Below, piece after piece: positions 1 through 4,679 of a DNA stretch of 5,577 nt; position 1 is the first letter of the stretch; each line of letters opens with the position of its first letter. The position numbers and the translations under genes are program-made. The notes under the pieces are model-generated. The model saw only the letters and a program-made list of their open reading frames with translations, ran no database searches and had not been told where the DNA came from. Source of the stretch: Anaerolineae bacterium (GTDB lineage Bacteria > Chloroflexota > Anaerolineae > UBA1429); the NCBI GenBank assembly GCA_016928125.1, contig JAFGLK010000064.1, positions 1 through 5,577 of the forward strand. The letters are read 5' to 3'.

Positions 1-294
1 CATGGGCTTTTCCACCAGGATATCCAACCCGGCCGCGGCGGCGGCCTCGGTGGCCGGAGCGTGCAGGTCGGGCGGCAGGGCGATGATCACCCCATCCAGG
101 CCGGGGGTGCCCAGCAGCGCCTCGGCCGAGCCAACGGCCTGGCCGCCCAGCTCGCCCGCCAGCGCGGCGGCGACGTCCGGGCGCGTATCATAGACGGCGG
201 CCAGACGGGCCTCGCCAGTGGCCCATAGCGCCTGCGCCAGGCTGCGGCCCATCACGCCACAGCCCCATAGGCCGATCTGCATCGTGTCGCTCAT
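1..294 (-). CDS. Gfo/Idh/MocA-family oxidoreductase, N-terminal part (runs off left edge)
   Basis: This is the first 98 codons of a probable NAD(P)-dependent oxidoreductase; the rest lies beyond base 1. The protein opens MSDTMQIGLWGCGVMG, with the Rossmann glycine motif GCGVMG at residues 11-16. An acidic residue (Asp36) at the end of the second strand suggests NAD rather than NADP. A typical IIALPPDLHAP stretch follows at 70-80, and the visible part ends in EKPM (95-98), whose lysine is the conserved EKP lysine near the nicotinamide in this family. Family members are usually 330-400 residues with a C-terminal alpha/beta substrate domain, which is not visible here, so the substrate (sugar, inositol or similar) cannot be named. 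The start is chosen by a strong AGGAGG upstream; Met5 is a less likely alternative. It is divergent from the dehydrogenase at 422. Family call is firm; function is open. Confidence 0.9.
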   Translation of the reverse strand, partial: MSDTMQIGLWGCGVMGRSLAQALWATGEARLAAVYDTRPDVAAALAGELGGQAVGSAEALLGTPGLDGVIIALPPDLHAPATEAAAAAGLDILVEKPM

Positions 295-304
295 GGATCG
301 TGCT

Positions 305-310
305 CCTCCT
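305..310 (-). promoter_or_regulatory. Ribosome binding site of the Gfo/Idh gene
   Basis: AGGAGG read on the minus strand, with GAG continuing the purine run, lies 10 bases before the ATG at 294. It favours this start over the in-frame Met codon four codons downstream. Confidence 0.75.
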
Positions 311-334
311 GTGGGATCGGATTGTCGCCGCGAG

Positions 335-363
335 AGTGTAGCCACTTGTGGGCTGGCTGTCCA
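335..363 (-). promoter_or_regulatory. Candidate sigma70-type promoter for the Gfo/Idh gene
   Basis: On the minus strand, TGGACA (363-358, five of six matches to TTGACA) is followed after exactly 17 bases by TACACT (340-335, four of six matches to TATAAT). Transcription would start near 328, giving a leader of about 34 bases that contains the AGGAGG. Spacing and position fit well. The -10 box is only moderate, so this is an inference from consensus matching. Confidence 0.45.
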
Positions 364-380
364 GGGCGCGTCTGATCGCG

Positions 381-386
381 TACAAT
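381..386 (+). promoter_or_regulatory. Possible -10 box for the SDR gene
   Basis: TACAAT (five of six to TATAAT) sits 35 bases before the dehydrogenase start. The hexamer 17 bases upstream, TGTCCA at 358-363, matches TTGACA at only three positions, and there is no extended -10 TG. The promoter is therefore weak or activator-dependent, if real. The same six base pairs form the -35 box proposed for the opposite gene. Confidence 0.3.
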
Positions 387-411
387 GCCCCCGATCCAAT
401 CCCTATGCCCT

Positions 412-416
412 GGAGG
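412..416 (+). promoter_or_regulatory. Ribosome binding site that fixes the SDR start
   Basis: GGAGG lies five bases before the ATG at 422. The reading frame is open back to 218, but the added 68 residues have no SDR character. The Rossmann fold begins directly after Met at 422, so this site sets the start. Confidence 0.8.
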
Positions 417-421
417 TCCCT

Positions 422-1255
422 ATGCGTCTGCAAGATCAAGTCGCCATCGTGGCCGGAGCTGCCTGGGGCGGCATCGGCGCCGCCACCGCCTACCGCTTCG
501 CCCAGGAGGGCGCGCGCCTGGTGGTGAACACGCGTACCCGCGAGGAAAAGCTGCTCGAGACCGTGGATCGCATCCGAGCCATCGGCGGCCAGGCCGAGCC
601 GGTGATGGGCGATGTGGCCGAGGAGGAGACCTGGGAGCGGCTGGTGGGCGCCGCGCTGGCGCGTTATGGCAAGCTCACCCGCCTGATGTACAACCCCGCC
701 CAGAGCTATGCGCGGCGCGTGGCCGACTACACCCGCGAGGAGTGGCAGCGCGGCCTGGACGTGACCCTCACCGGCGCCTGGCTAGCGGCCAAGTACACCT
801 TGCCCGAGATGGTGCGCGCCGGCGGCGGGGCGTTGGTCTACGTCTCCACCGCCAACTCGCTCGTCACCAGCTCCCACTGCGGCCTCTACGCCGCCGCCAA
901 GGCGGGGCTCAACGCCCTGGTGCGCTCCATCGCCCTGGAGTATGGCCGCGAGGGCATCCGCGCCAACGCCATCGCGCCAGGCCTGATCGTGGGCGAGCGC
1001 GGCGCCGGGCGCATGGCCGACGACCCGCTCGAGGAGGCCATGAACCGCGACTGCTACCCCATTGGGCGCTGGGGCCGGCCGGAGGACATCGCCAACGTGG
1101 CCCTCTTCCTGGCCTCCGACGAGGCCGCCTTTGTCACCGGCGCGCTGGTGGTGGCCGATGGCGGCCTGACGCTGCAGAACGTCGAGGCGCTGGTGCGGCC
1201 CGCCTTTCGCCTGCGCTGGCGCGACGACGTGCTGGTGCCGCAACCGCGCGGGTAG
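422..1255 (+). CDS. Short-chain dehydrogenase/reductase (SDR), classical type with altered motifs
   Basis: A 277-residue cytoplasmic NAD(P)-dependent oxidoreductase. The cofactor loop is VAGAAWGGIG (residues 10-19), one residue longer than the usual TGxxxGIG. The second strand ends VVNTRTR (34-40), with no acidic residue and two arginines, which points to NADP(H). GDV at 63-65 is the usual adenine contact. The active site is YAAAK (Tyr156, Lys160), with Ser142/Thr143 in the catalytic serine region. PG at 186-187 and ADGGLT at 245-250 are standard late SDR motifs. Two things are odd. The NNAG motif reads YNPAQ (90-94), and the helix-4 asparagine of the catalytic tetrad appears to be Thr115 (DVTLTG). 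About 27 residues extend beyond the usual C-terminus. The gene is divergent from the Gfo/Idh gene. The substrate cannot be named; GG(A/S)-type 3-oxoacyl reductase annotations would be only by family resemblance. Confidence 0.93.
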   Translation: MRLQDQVAIVAGAAWGGIGAATAYRFAQEGARLVVNTRTREEKLLETVDRIRAIGGQAEPVMGDVAEEETWERLVGAALARYGKLTRLMYNPAQSYARRVADYTREEWQRGLDVTLTGAWLAAKYTLPEMVRAGGGALVYVSTANSLVTSSHCGLYAAAKAGLNALVRSIALEYGREGIRANAIAPGLIVGERGAGRMADDPLEEAMNRDCYPIGRWGRPEDIANVALFLASDEAAFVTGALVVADGGLTLQNVEALVRPAFRLRWRDDVLVPQPRG

Positions 1256-1270
1256 CCCCTTCCCGCGCGG
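1244..1270 (+). terminator. GC-rich stem-loop at the end of the SDR gene
   Basis: CCGCGCGGG (1244-1252) pairs perfectly with CCCGCGCGG (1262-1270) around a nine-base loop that contains the TAG stop codon. The nine-pair stem is entirely G-C and sits exactly at the gene end, as a terminator would. No T-run follows, so it may act as a weak or Rho-assisted terminator or as an RNA 3'-end stabiliser. Confidence 0.4.
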
Positions 1271-1430
1271 GCCAAGCTCCGGGTCGGCACGGAGCCAAGC
1301 TGGAGCTTGGCGCTCTCTGACCTGCAGGCGCGATGGGTCATCGCGCCGGATCCGCGATCAGCGATCGCAGCTACAGCCGCCGCACTCCAAAGCGCAGCGC
1401 TGGCCTGGGAGCGCCAAGCTCCAGCTTGGC
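1271..1430. repeat. Hairpin-rich intergenic element with exact 22-bp inverted repeat
   Basis: Bases 1294-1315 and 1409-1430 are exact reverse complements of each other (22 of 22), separated by 93 bases. Each arm contains a near-palindrome (GCCAAGCT, two bases, AGCTTGGC) that can fold alone: 1294-1311 and 1413-1430. A third half copy, GCCAAGCTCC at 1271-1280, is complementary to GGAGCTTGGC at 1302-1311. Between the arms lie further perfect palindromes: GGCGCGATG/CATCGCGCC (1327-1335 with 1339-1347), GCGATC/GATCGC (1354-1359 with 1363-1368) and AGCGC/GCGCT (1391-1401). The layout resembles an inverted pair of REP sequences (REPIN) or a small non-coding inverted-repeat element. No transposase is in the window. 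The structure is seen directly; the element class is inferred. Confidence 0.6.
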
Positions 1431-1484
1431 AGGCCCCGTTCACGCGTCTTGAGGAGACGACCTCAAAAATCGCTCATGGAGGTA

Positions 1485-1513
1485 TTGACAAGTTTGTTGA
1501 TATAAATTATAAT
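1485..1513 (+). promoter_or_regulatory. Perfect-consensus sigma70 promoter for the membrane protein gene
   Basis: TTGACA at 1485-1490 and TATAAT at 1508-1513 match the consensus at all twelve positions with the optimal 17-base spacer. They lie in an AT-rich island (about 1461-1520) that stands out from the GC-rich surroundings. A short A-run (1465-1469) is upstream. Transcription should start near 1520, giving a leader of about 64 bases before the ATG at 1584. An 11-bp palindrome, TATAA-A-TTATA (1501-1511), overlaps the spacer and -10 and could be an operator, though AT-rich palindromes arise easily by chance. Confidence 0.8.
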
Positions 1514-1524
1514 GAATAAACGCC

Positions 1525-1587
1525 ATGGATAGGATCTCTGAAGCGCAGAGACCAGACAAGTCCATGACGCGAAGGAGTCGATCATGA
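1525..1587 (+). CDS. Possible 20-codon upstream ORF or leader peptide
   Basis: The first ATG after the predicted transcription start (about 1520) opens a short frame encoding MDRISEAQRPDKSMTRRSRS. Its TGA (1585-1587) overlaps the ATG of the membrane protein gene in an ATGA arrangement, the classic geometry for translational coupling. An internal in-frame ATG at 1564 would give a seven-residue version. No good ribosome binding site precedes either ATG; the first would be almost leaderless. The peptide is hydrophilic and Arg-rich, with no recognised motif. A frame of this length is common by chance, so coding status is uncertain. Confidence 0.22.
   Translation: MDRISEAQRPDKSMTRRSRS
1535..1551 (+). 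promoter_or_regulatory. Stem-loop in the 5' leader of the membrane protein gene
   Basis: TCTCTG (1535-1540) pairs with CAGAGA (1546-1551) around the loop AAGCG, starting about 15 bases after the predicted transcript start. It does not cover the AAGGAG ribosome binding site. It could stabilise the transcript or bind a regulator; no known riboswitch pattern is recognised. Confidence 0.35.
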
Positions 1588-2060
1588 GCGTTCGAACGGC
1601 AGCTTTTTCACGGCCAGCCCACGGCTGGCTCAAGTGGGTGTTGTTGGCCGGCCCCTTGGCCGTCCTTGCGTTCCTGGGGGGGTCAGGCGCGCCGCTAGGA
1701 GGGTTCTGGGCCCCCTCGCCCGGCGCAGAGGCGCTGGTGGCCAGCGCCACCAGCTTTCAGGTCATGTCCTTCATGTTGCTCAAGGTGGCCGAGGCCGTGG
1801 CCTTTGGGTTCGGCGCGGCCTTTCTCCTGTTCGGCTACGGCTCGACGCGCGCGGCGCCTGGGGCTCTCGGGCGCGCAGCGCACCTGGCCATCGTCTGGTT
1901 GCTGGTGAGCTGGTGGCCGCACGACAGCCTCCACCTGCACTTTGAGGGCGGCACCGCGGGCGCCCTCCTGGGCATCGAGTACGGCTTTCACTTTACGGTG
2001 ATGGTCGCAGGCGCGATCCTGGCCTGGTTCTTCACCAAAGTGGTGGCAAGCCACAGATGA
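1584..2060 (+). CDS. Small four-helix membrane protein with histidine cluster, function unknown
   Basis: A 158-residue protein that I do not assign to a named family. AAGGAG (1572-1577) lies six bases before the ATG, and a perfect promoter is upstream, so the start is well supported. Hydrophobic segments suggest four membrane helices at about residues 16-33, 58-84, 97-111 and 133-155. The segment SWWPHDSLHLHFEGG (109-123) follows helix three and carries His113, Asp114, His117, His119 and Glu121. Glu132 and His136 (IEYGFHF) begin helix four. His100 and the sequence AHLAIVWLLVSWW are also notable. Such a cluster near a membrane edge could bind a metal or haem, but this is inference. The C-terminus TKVVASHR is basic and probably cytoplasmic. 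The gene is monocistronic, isolated by the hairpin element upstream and a convergent neighbour downstream. Confidence 0.85.
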   Translation: MSVRTAAFSRPAHGWLKWVLLAGPLAVLAFLGGSGAPLGGFWAPSPGAEALVASATSFQVMSFMLLKVAEAVAFGFGAAFLLFGYGSTRAAPGALGRAAHLAIVWLLVSWWPHDSLHLHFEGGTAGALLGIEYGFHFTVMVAGAILAWFFTKVVASHR

Positions 2061-2110
2061 TCGCGACGCGCCGGGCCAAGATGATCTGCTGAGCTCGGTC
2101 CAGGGCATCT

Positions 2111-2157
2111 CAAGTGCCGGGCACTTGCCAGTGGATTGGCCAGGGCCCGGCACCTTG
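2111..2157. terminator. Probable two-way terminator between convergent genes
   Basis: The 102-bp gap between two converging genes holds nested inverted repeats. CAAGTGC/GCACTTG (2111-2117 with 2121-2127) makes a tight seven-pair hairpin. Alternatively, the stretch 2111-2122 pairs with 2145-2157 as twelve pairs with one bulged C, enclosing GCCA/TGGC (2127-2130 with 2137-2140). No T-run follows on either strand. Position and stability support a terminator used by both genes, but the mechanism is inferred. Confidence 0.45.
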
Positions 2158-2162
2158 CGCGC

Positions 2163-3179
2163 CTACAGCCGATACGCCCGCGCGGCCGCGTCGTGGAACA
2201 GCTCGACCTTGTCCGCCGCCGAATAGCCCGCCGCCACCCGCTTGAAGATGTTCCAGAGCACCGTGTACGAGAACGCGGCCCGATCGACCGGGTAGTTGCT
2301 CTCGAACATGCAGCGCGCCGGGCCGAATAGTTCAATGCAGGCCTCAAAGTAGGGGCGCACCACCTCGCCCGCCTCCTCCGAGCCGGCCGGCGCCGGGCGC
2401 GTGTGCCAGTCCCAGCCAAAGCTGGGCATGCCGATCCCGCCCAGTTTGACATAGACGTTCTCGCAACGGGCCAGCTCGGCCATGCCGCCGCGCCAGTGGC
2501 GGAAGACCTCATCGCGCTTGCCCGCGTATGGCCCAATGCCCAGGGGGATGCCGGTGTGGTCGAGGACGAGGGTCAGCTCGGGCAGGGCGCGGGCAAAGGC
2601 GGTCAGCTCGGCGAGCTGGTGGTGGTAGACCTGCATATCCAGGCTGAGGCCCAGCCGCTGCAGGCAGGCCGCGCCCTGGCGATAGGTCGCATCCAGCAGC
2701 AGCCCCGGCGGCGGGTTGCGGTACGAGCCGATGCCGGGGTTGGGGTCCCAGCCGGCCGGGTGGCGGATGCCCCGAAAGCGGCCGCCGCCCGCCTCGATGT
2801 GCGCCTCGAGCACGGGAATCACCCCCGTGCCCAGCGTCAGGTCGGCAAAGGCCACGATGCCGGCGATCTCGGCGCCAGGCGTGCGGGCGCTCTCCTCGGC
2901 CACCTGCCGCACGAAGGCGGTCTCGCCCACGGGCCGCAGCGCCACGGGCCCGTCGGGCCAATAGTGATCGCTGCAATCCAGAAAGACGGTGCGCACCACG
3001 TTGTGGCTCGCGCCCGCGTCGCGCGCGCCGATGTCGCGGCGCAGTTCGGCCAGGCCGTACGGGCTGAAGCGGTTGCGCGGATCGTCCCACAGGTGGTGAT
3101 GCGGGTCGCAGATCGGCAGCTCAGGTTCGAGCGCCTCCTCCGTATACTGCGCGTGCCAGGCATCCAGCGTCATGGGCAT
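2163..3179 (-). CDS. Amidohydrolase_2 / COG3618-type TIM-barrel metal-dependent hydrolase
   Basis: A 338-residue cytoplasmic enzyme of the amidohydrolase superfamily, in the group containing 2-pyrone-4,6-dicarboxylate lactonase and L-fuconolactonase. Its members hydrolyse lactones or related bonds using a metal or a metal-like site. Landmarks run in barrel order: CDPHHHLWD (24-32, His27-x-His29), GIRHPAGWDPNPG (137-149), QVYHH (183-187), LVLDHTG (204-210, Asp207-His208), VKLGG (244-248) and FESNYPVD (292-299). In the last motif Asn295 stands where many relatives have Asp (SDxP), with Asp299 following. At 338 residues it is longer than the smallest fuconolactonases (about 280). AAGGAG (3193-3188) lies eight bases before the ATG and right after the stop of the PHP hydrolase gene, 16 bp away, so the two genes are probably co-transcribed. 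The fold is firm; the substrate is unknown. Confidence 0.9.
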   Translation of the reverse strand: MPMTLDAWHAQYTEEALEPELPICDPHHHLWDDPRNRFSPYGLAELRRDIGARDAGASHNVVRTVFLDCSDHYWPDGPVALRPVGETAFVRQVAEESARTPGAEIAGIVAFADLTLGTGVIPVLEAHIEAGGGRFRGIRHPAGWDPNPGIGSYRNPPPGLLLDATYRQGAACLQRLGLSLDMQVYHHQLAELTAFARALPELTLVLDHTGIPLGIGPYAGKRDEVFRHWRGGMAELARCENVYVKLGGIGMPSFGWDWHTRPAPAGSEEAGEVVRPYFEACIELFGPARCMFESNYPVDRAAFSYTVLWNIFKRVAAGYSAADKVELFHDAAARAYRL

Positions 3180-3195
3180 GGGGCTCTCTCCTTAA

Positions 3196-4536
3196 TCAGG
3201 GCGATGTGGGCTCGTGGCTTGAGTTGCGGGTCAGGATCAGCGGCAGATGCACCGCGTCGTAAGGCGGGGTCGGGGTCGGGGTGGGCGTCGGCTCGGGGGT
3301 GGCGGTGGGCGAGGGCGTGGGGCTGGGCACATAGGCGGGATCGTACGTGAGCCAGACGGGGGCCGTCCAGGCGACGGCCTCCTCGACGCGGGCCTCCCGG
3401 TCGTACTGCCAGACCTCTACATAGACGAACTCGGCCCGGTCGGGCATATCAAAGGCGGGGCTGCCAAAGCGTCCCCGCAGCAGCGCCTCGCGGCCCAGGG
3501 CTCGAAACTCGCGCGCCACGTAATAGTCGGCGGGGTAAGCGCCGCCGTAAAGCAGCCGCACCCGCGTGATATCCTGCAGGTCGTCGCGCACATAGATCTC
3601 ATACTCGAACGCGCCGTTGTGGGGCGTGCGGCCGCCCATCAGGGCGCCGTTGACGCTCAGCGCGGCCGCCAGGGGGAACGCCTCCTCGCCCGCGCGCCCC
3701 TCGAGCACGCCGAAGGTCTGGCGCCCCTTGAGGGCCTGGGTGATGCTCTCCTCGGTCAGGTCGGCCGCGAGCACGCCATAGCGCCGCGTGCCCGACTCAA
3801 AGCCATAGTGGTTGTCCCCATAGCCGGTGGCCCCCACCGGCCAGCCGGCCTTGAGCGCCTCGGGGTAGCGGCCCGCAAAGCGGTTGGTCTCGATCATGTG
3901 GAACAGGGGCGAGGCCTCGGGATGGTAGGCGAAATCGTCGAAATCATAGCCCTCGTAGGGATGGTTGAGCATCAGGATGAACGCGTCGTGGTCGGGATGC
4001 CAGGGCAGAGCGTCCAGAAAGGTGGGCAGAGTCAGGCCCATGCGCACAAAGTTGGGCGCCTGGAGCACGTTGATGTGCCCGCCTGTATGGGTCCATTCGT
4101 AGCCATACAGCGCTACGAACTCGCCCGGCACCCCACGGCTGGCGGCCACCTCCTTGAGGTGCGCCCACTTGACCTCAACATCCACATAGACCAGTTGATC
4201 GGGGCGGCACTCAAAGTCGGGCGTGCCCGCCAGACTGTTGTCCACGCCGTCCAGGCAGAGGTAGGGGTATTGCATGTAGGCGTGGTCGTGGTCGGTGAGG
4301 GCGAAAAAATCATTGTGCCGCTGGCGGGCCGAATCGTAGGCCTGCTCGGGCGTGCCCACGCCGTCGGACGAATAGCCCGAGTGGGCGTGCAGATCGCCCC
4401 AGTAGAAGGAGAGGCCGCGATAGGAGGGGCGAGGGCTCTGGGCCGCGGCCGGCGCCCCCGCCAAGGCGCGCCACCCCAGGCCGACGAGCAGGCCGAGCCA
4501 GACCAGCCAGAGACGCGAGCGTTTGCCGATGTGCAT
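3196..4536 (-). CDS. Exported PHP-domain metallohydrolase, CehA/McbA-like, with Thr-Pro linker and C-terminal LPLI tail
   Basis: A 446-residue secreted hydrolase. Residues 1-32 form a signal peptide: basic MHIGKRSR, a hydrophobic core (LWLVWLGLLVGLGW), and a likely cut after APAAA. The PHP catalytic domain follows with a complete set of metal ligands: WGDLHAHSGYSSDG (His50, His52), LTDHDH (Asp82, His83), GYEWTHTGGH (Glu147, His150, His154), LNHPYEG (His192) and GYGDNHYG (Asp241, His243). Relatives hydrolyse phosphoesters or, in CehA/McbA, carbamates such as carbaryl; the substrate here is unknown. A beta-rich segment (about 290-400) precedes a Pro/Thr/Ser linker (404-425) and the tail VHLPLILTRN. 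The frame is open to a GTG at 4620, but that codon lies upstream of the predicted transcript start and the signal peptide begins at Met 4536. The amidohydrolase follows 16 bp downstream. Confidence 0.9.
   Translation of the reverse strand: MHIGKRSRLWLVWLGLLVGLGWRALAGAPAAAQSPRPSYRGLSFYWGDLHAHSGYSSDGVGTPEQAYDSARQRHNDFFALTDHDHAYMQYPYLCLDGVDNSLAGTPDFECRPDQLVYVDVEVKWAHLKEVAASRGVPGEFVALYGYEWTHTGGHINVLQAPNFVRMGLTLPTFLDALPWHPDHDAFILMLNHPYEGYDFDDFAYHPEASPLFHMIETNRFAGRYPEALKAGWPVGATGYGDNHYGFESGTRRYGVLAADLTEESITQALKGRQTFGVLEGRAGEEAFPLAAALSVNGALMGGRTPHNGAFEYEIYVRDDLQDITRVRLLYGGAYPADYYVAREFRALGREALLRGRFGSPAFDMPDRAEFVYVEVWQYDREARVEEAVAWTAPVWLTYDPAYVPSPTPSPTATPEPTPTPTPTPPYDAVHLPLILTRNSSHEPTSP
3262..3327 (-). 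repeat. Pro-Thr repeat region (linker) with G-rich complement
   Basis: Residues 404-425 of the PHP hydrolase are a Pro/Thr/Ser low-complexity linker built from repeated TP and SP units. At DNA level the plus strand carries nine runs of three or more G between 3266 and 3327, the first four (3266-3285) separated by only one or two bases, which fits the intramolecular G-quadruplex pattern. The G-rich strand is the template strand of this gene. Confidence 0.7.
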
Positions 4537-4548
4537 GCGCCGTACGAG

Positions 4549-4554
4549 CCCTCC
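4549..4554 (-). promoter_or_regulatory. Ribosome binding site of the PHP hydrolase
   Basis: GGAGGG on the minus strand lies 12 bases before the ATG at 4536. The spacing is on the long side. It still supports this start over the GTG at 4620, which has no purine-rich sequence before it. Confidence 0.5.
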
Positions 4555-4608
4555 AGGGGGAGATGGGGTGACGGGCGACCCGTGGGCCGCCGGGCGAGAG
4601 CGCAGCCC

Positions 4609-4637
4609 ATTGTAGGCCACATCATACAGGCGGGCAA
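4609..4637 (-). promoter_or_regulatory. Candidate sigma70-type promoter for the PHP hydrolase-amidohydrolase operon
   Basis: On the minus strand TTGCCC (4637-4632, four of six) is followed after exactly 17 bases by TACAAT (4614-4609, five of six). Transcription would start near 4602, about 66 bases before the ATG at 4536. This places the GTG at 4620 outside the transcript. A second -10-like TATGAT (4626-4621) lacks a matching -35. Confidence 0.5.
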
Positions 4638-4659
4638 AACCGCTCTGAGCGACGAGCGG
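4636..4659 (-). terminator. Intrinsic terminator of the methyltransferase gene
   Basis: Twenty bases after the methyltransferase stop, the minus strand reads CCGCTC (4659-4654), an eight-base loop, then GAGCGG (4645-4640), followed directly by TTTT (4639-4636). The stem has six perfect pairs, five of them in a GC-rich stretch, and the T-run is short. A shorter alternative palindrome, CGCTCTGAGCG, overlaps it at 4641-4651. The T-run overlaps the -35 box of the next promoter. Confidence 0.55.
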
Positions 4660-4679
4660 CGGGGGAGCCTGGACGCGCC

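Noticed and set aside
218..421. N-terminal extension of the SDR by 68 residues
   Set aside because: It overlaps the start of the divergent Gfo/Idh gene and both promoter regions, has no SDR features, and a GGAGG sits five bases before ATG 422.
1294..1430. CRISPR-like repeat array
   Set aside because: The repeats are inverted rather than direct, there are only two full copies, and no regular spacers exist.
1497..1510. FNR-like site TTGAT-N4-ATTAT over the promoter
   Set aside because: Only eight of ten consensus bases match and the second half-site is poor; in an AT-rich island this is likely chance.
1307..1519. 70-codon plus-strand frame in the intergenic region
   Set aside because: It runs through the palindromic element and the AT-rich promoter, has no ribosome binding site, and shows no protein-like features.
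2403..3350. 315-codon open frame on the plus strand
   Set aside because: Antisense to the amidohydrolase, which has all its barrel motifs. The plus-strand translation is low-complexity and lacks a recognisable fold.
4537..4620. N-terminal extension of the PHP hydrolase from GTG 4620
   Set aside because: It would bury the signal peptide inside the protein, has no ribosome binding site, and starts upstream of the predicted transcript start near 4602.
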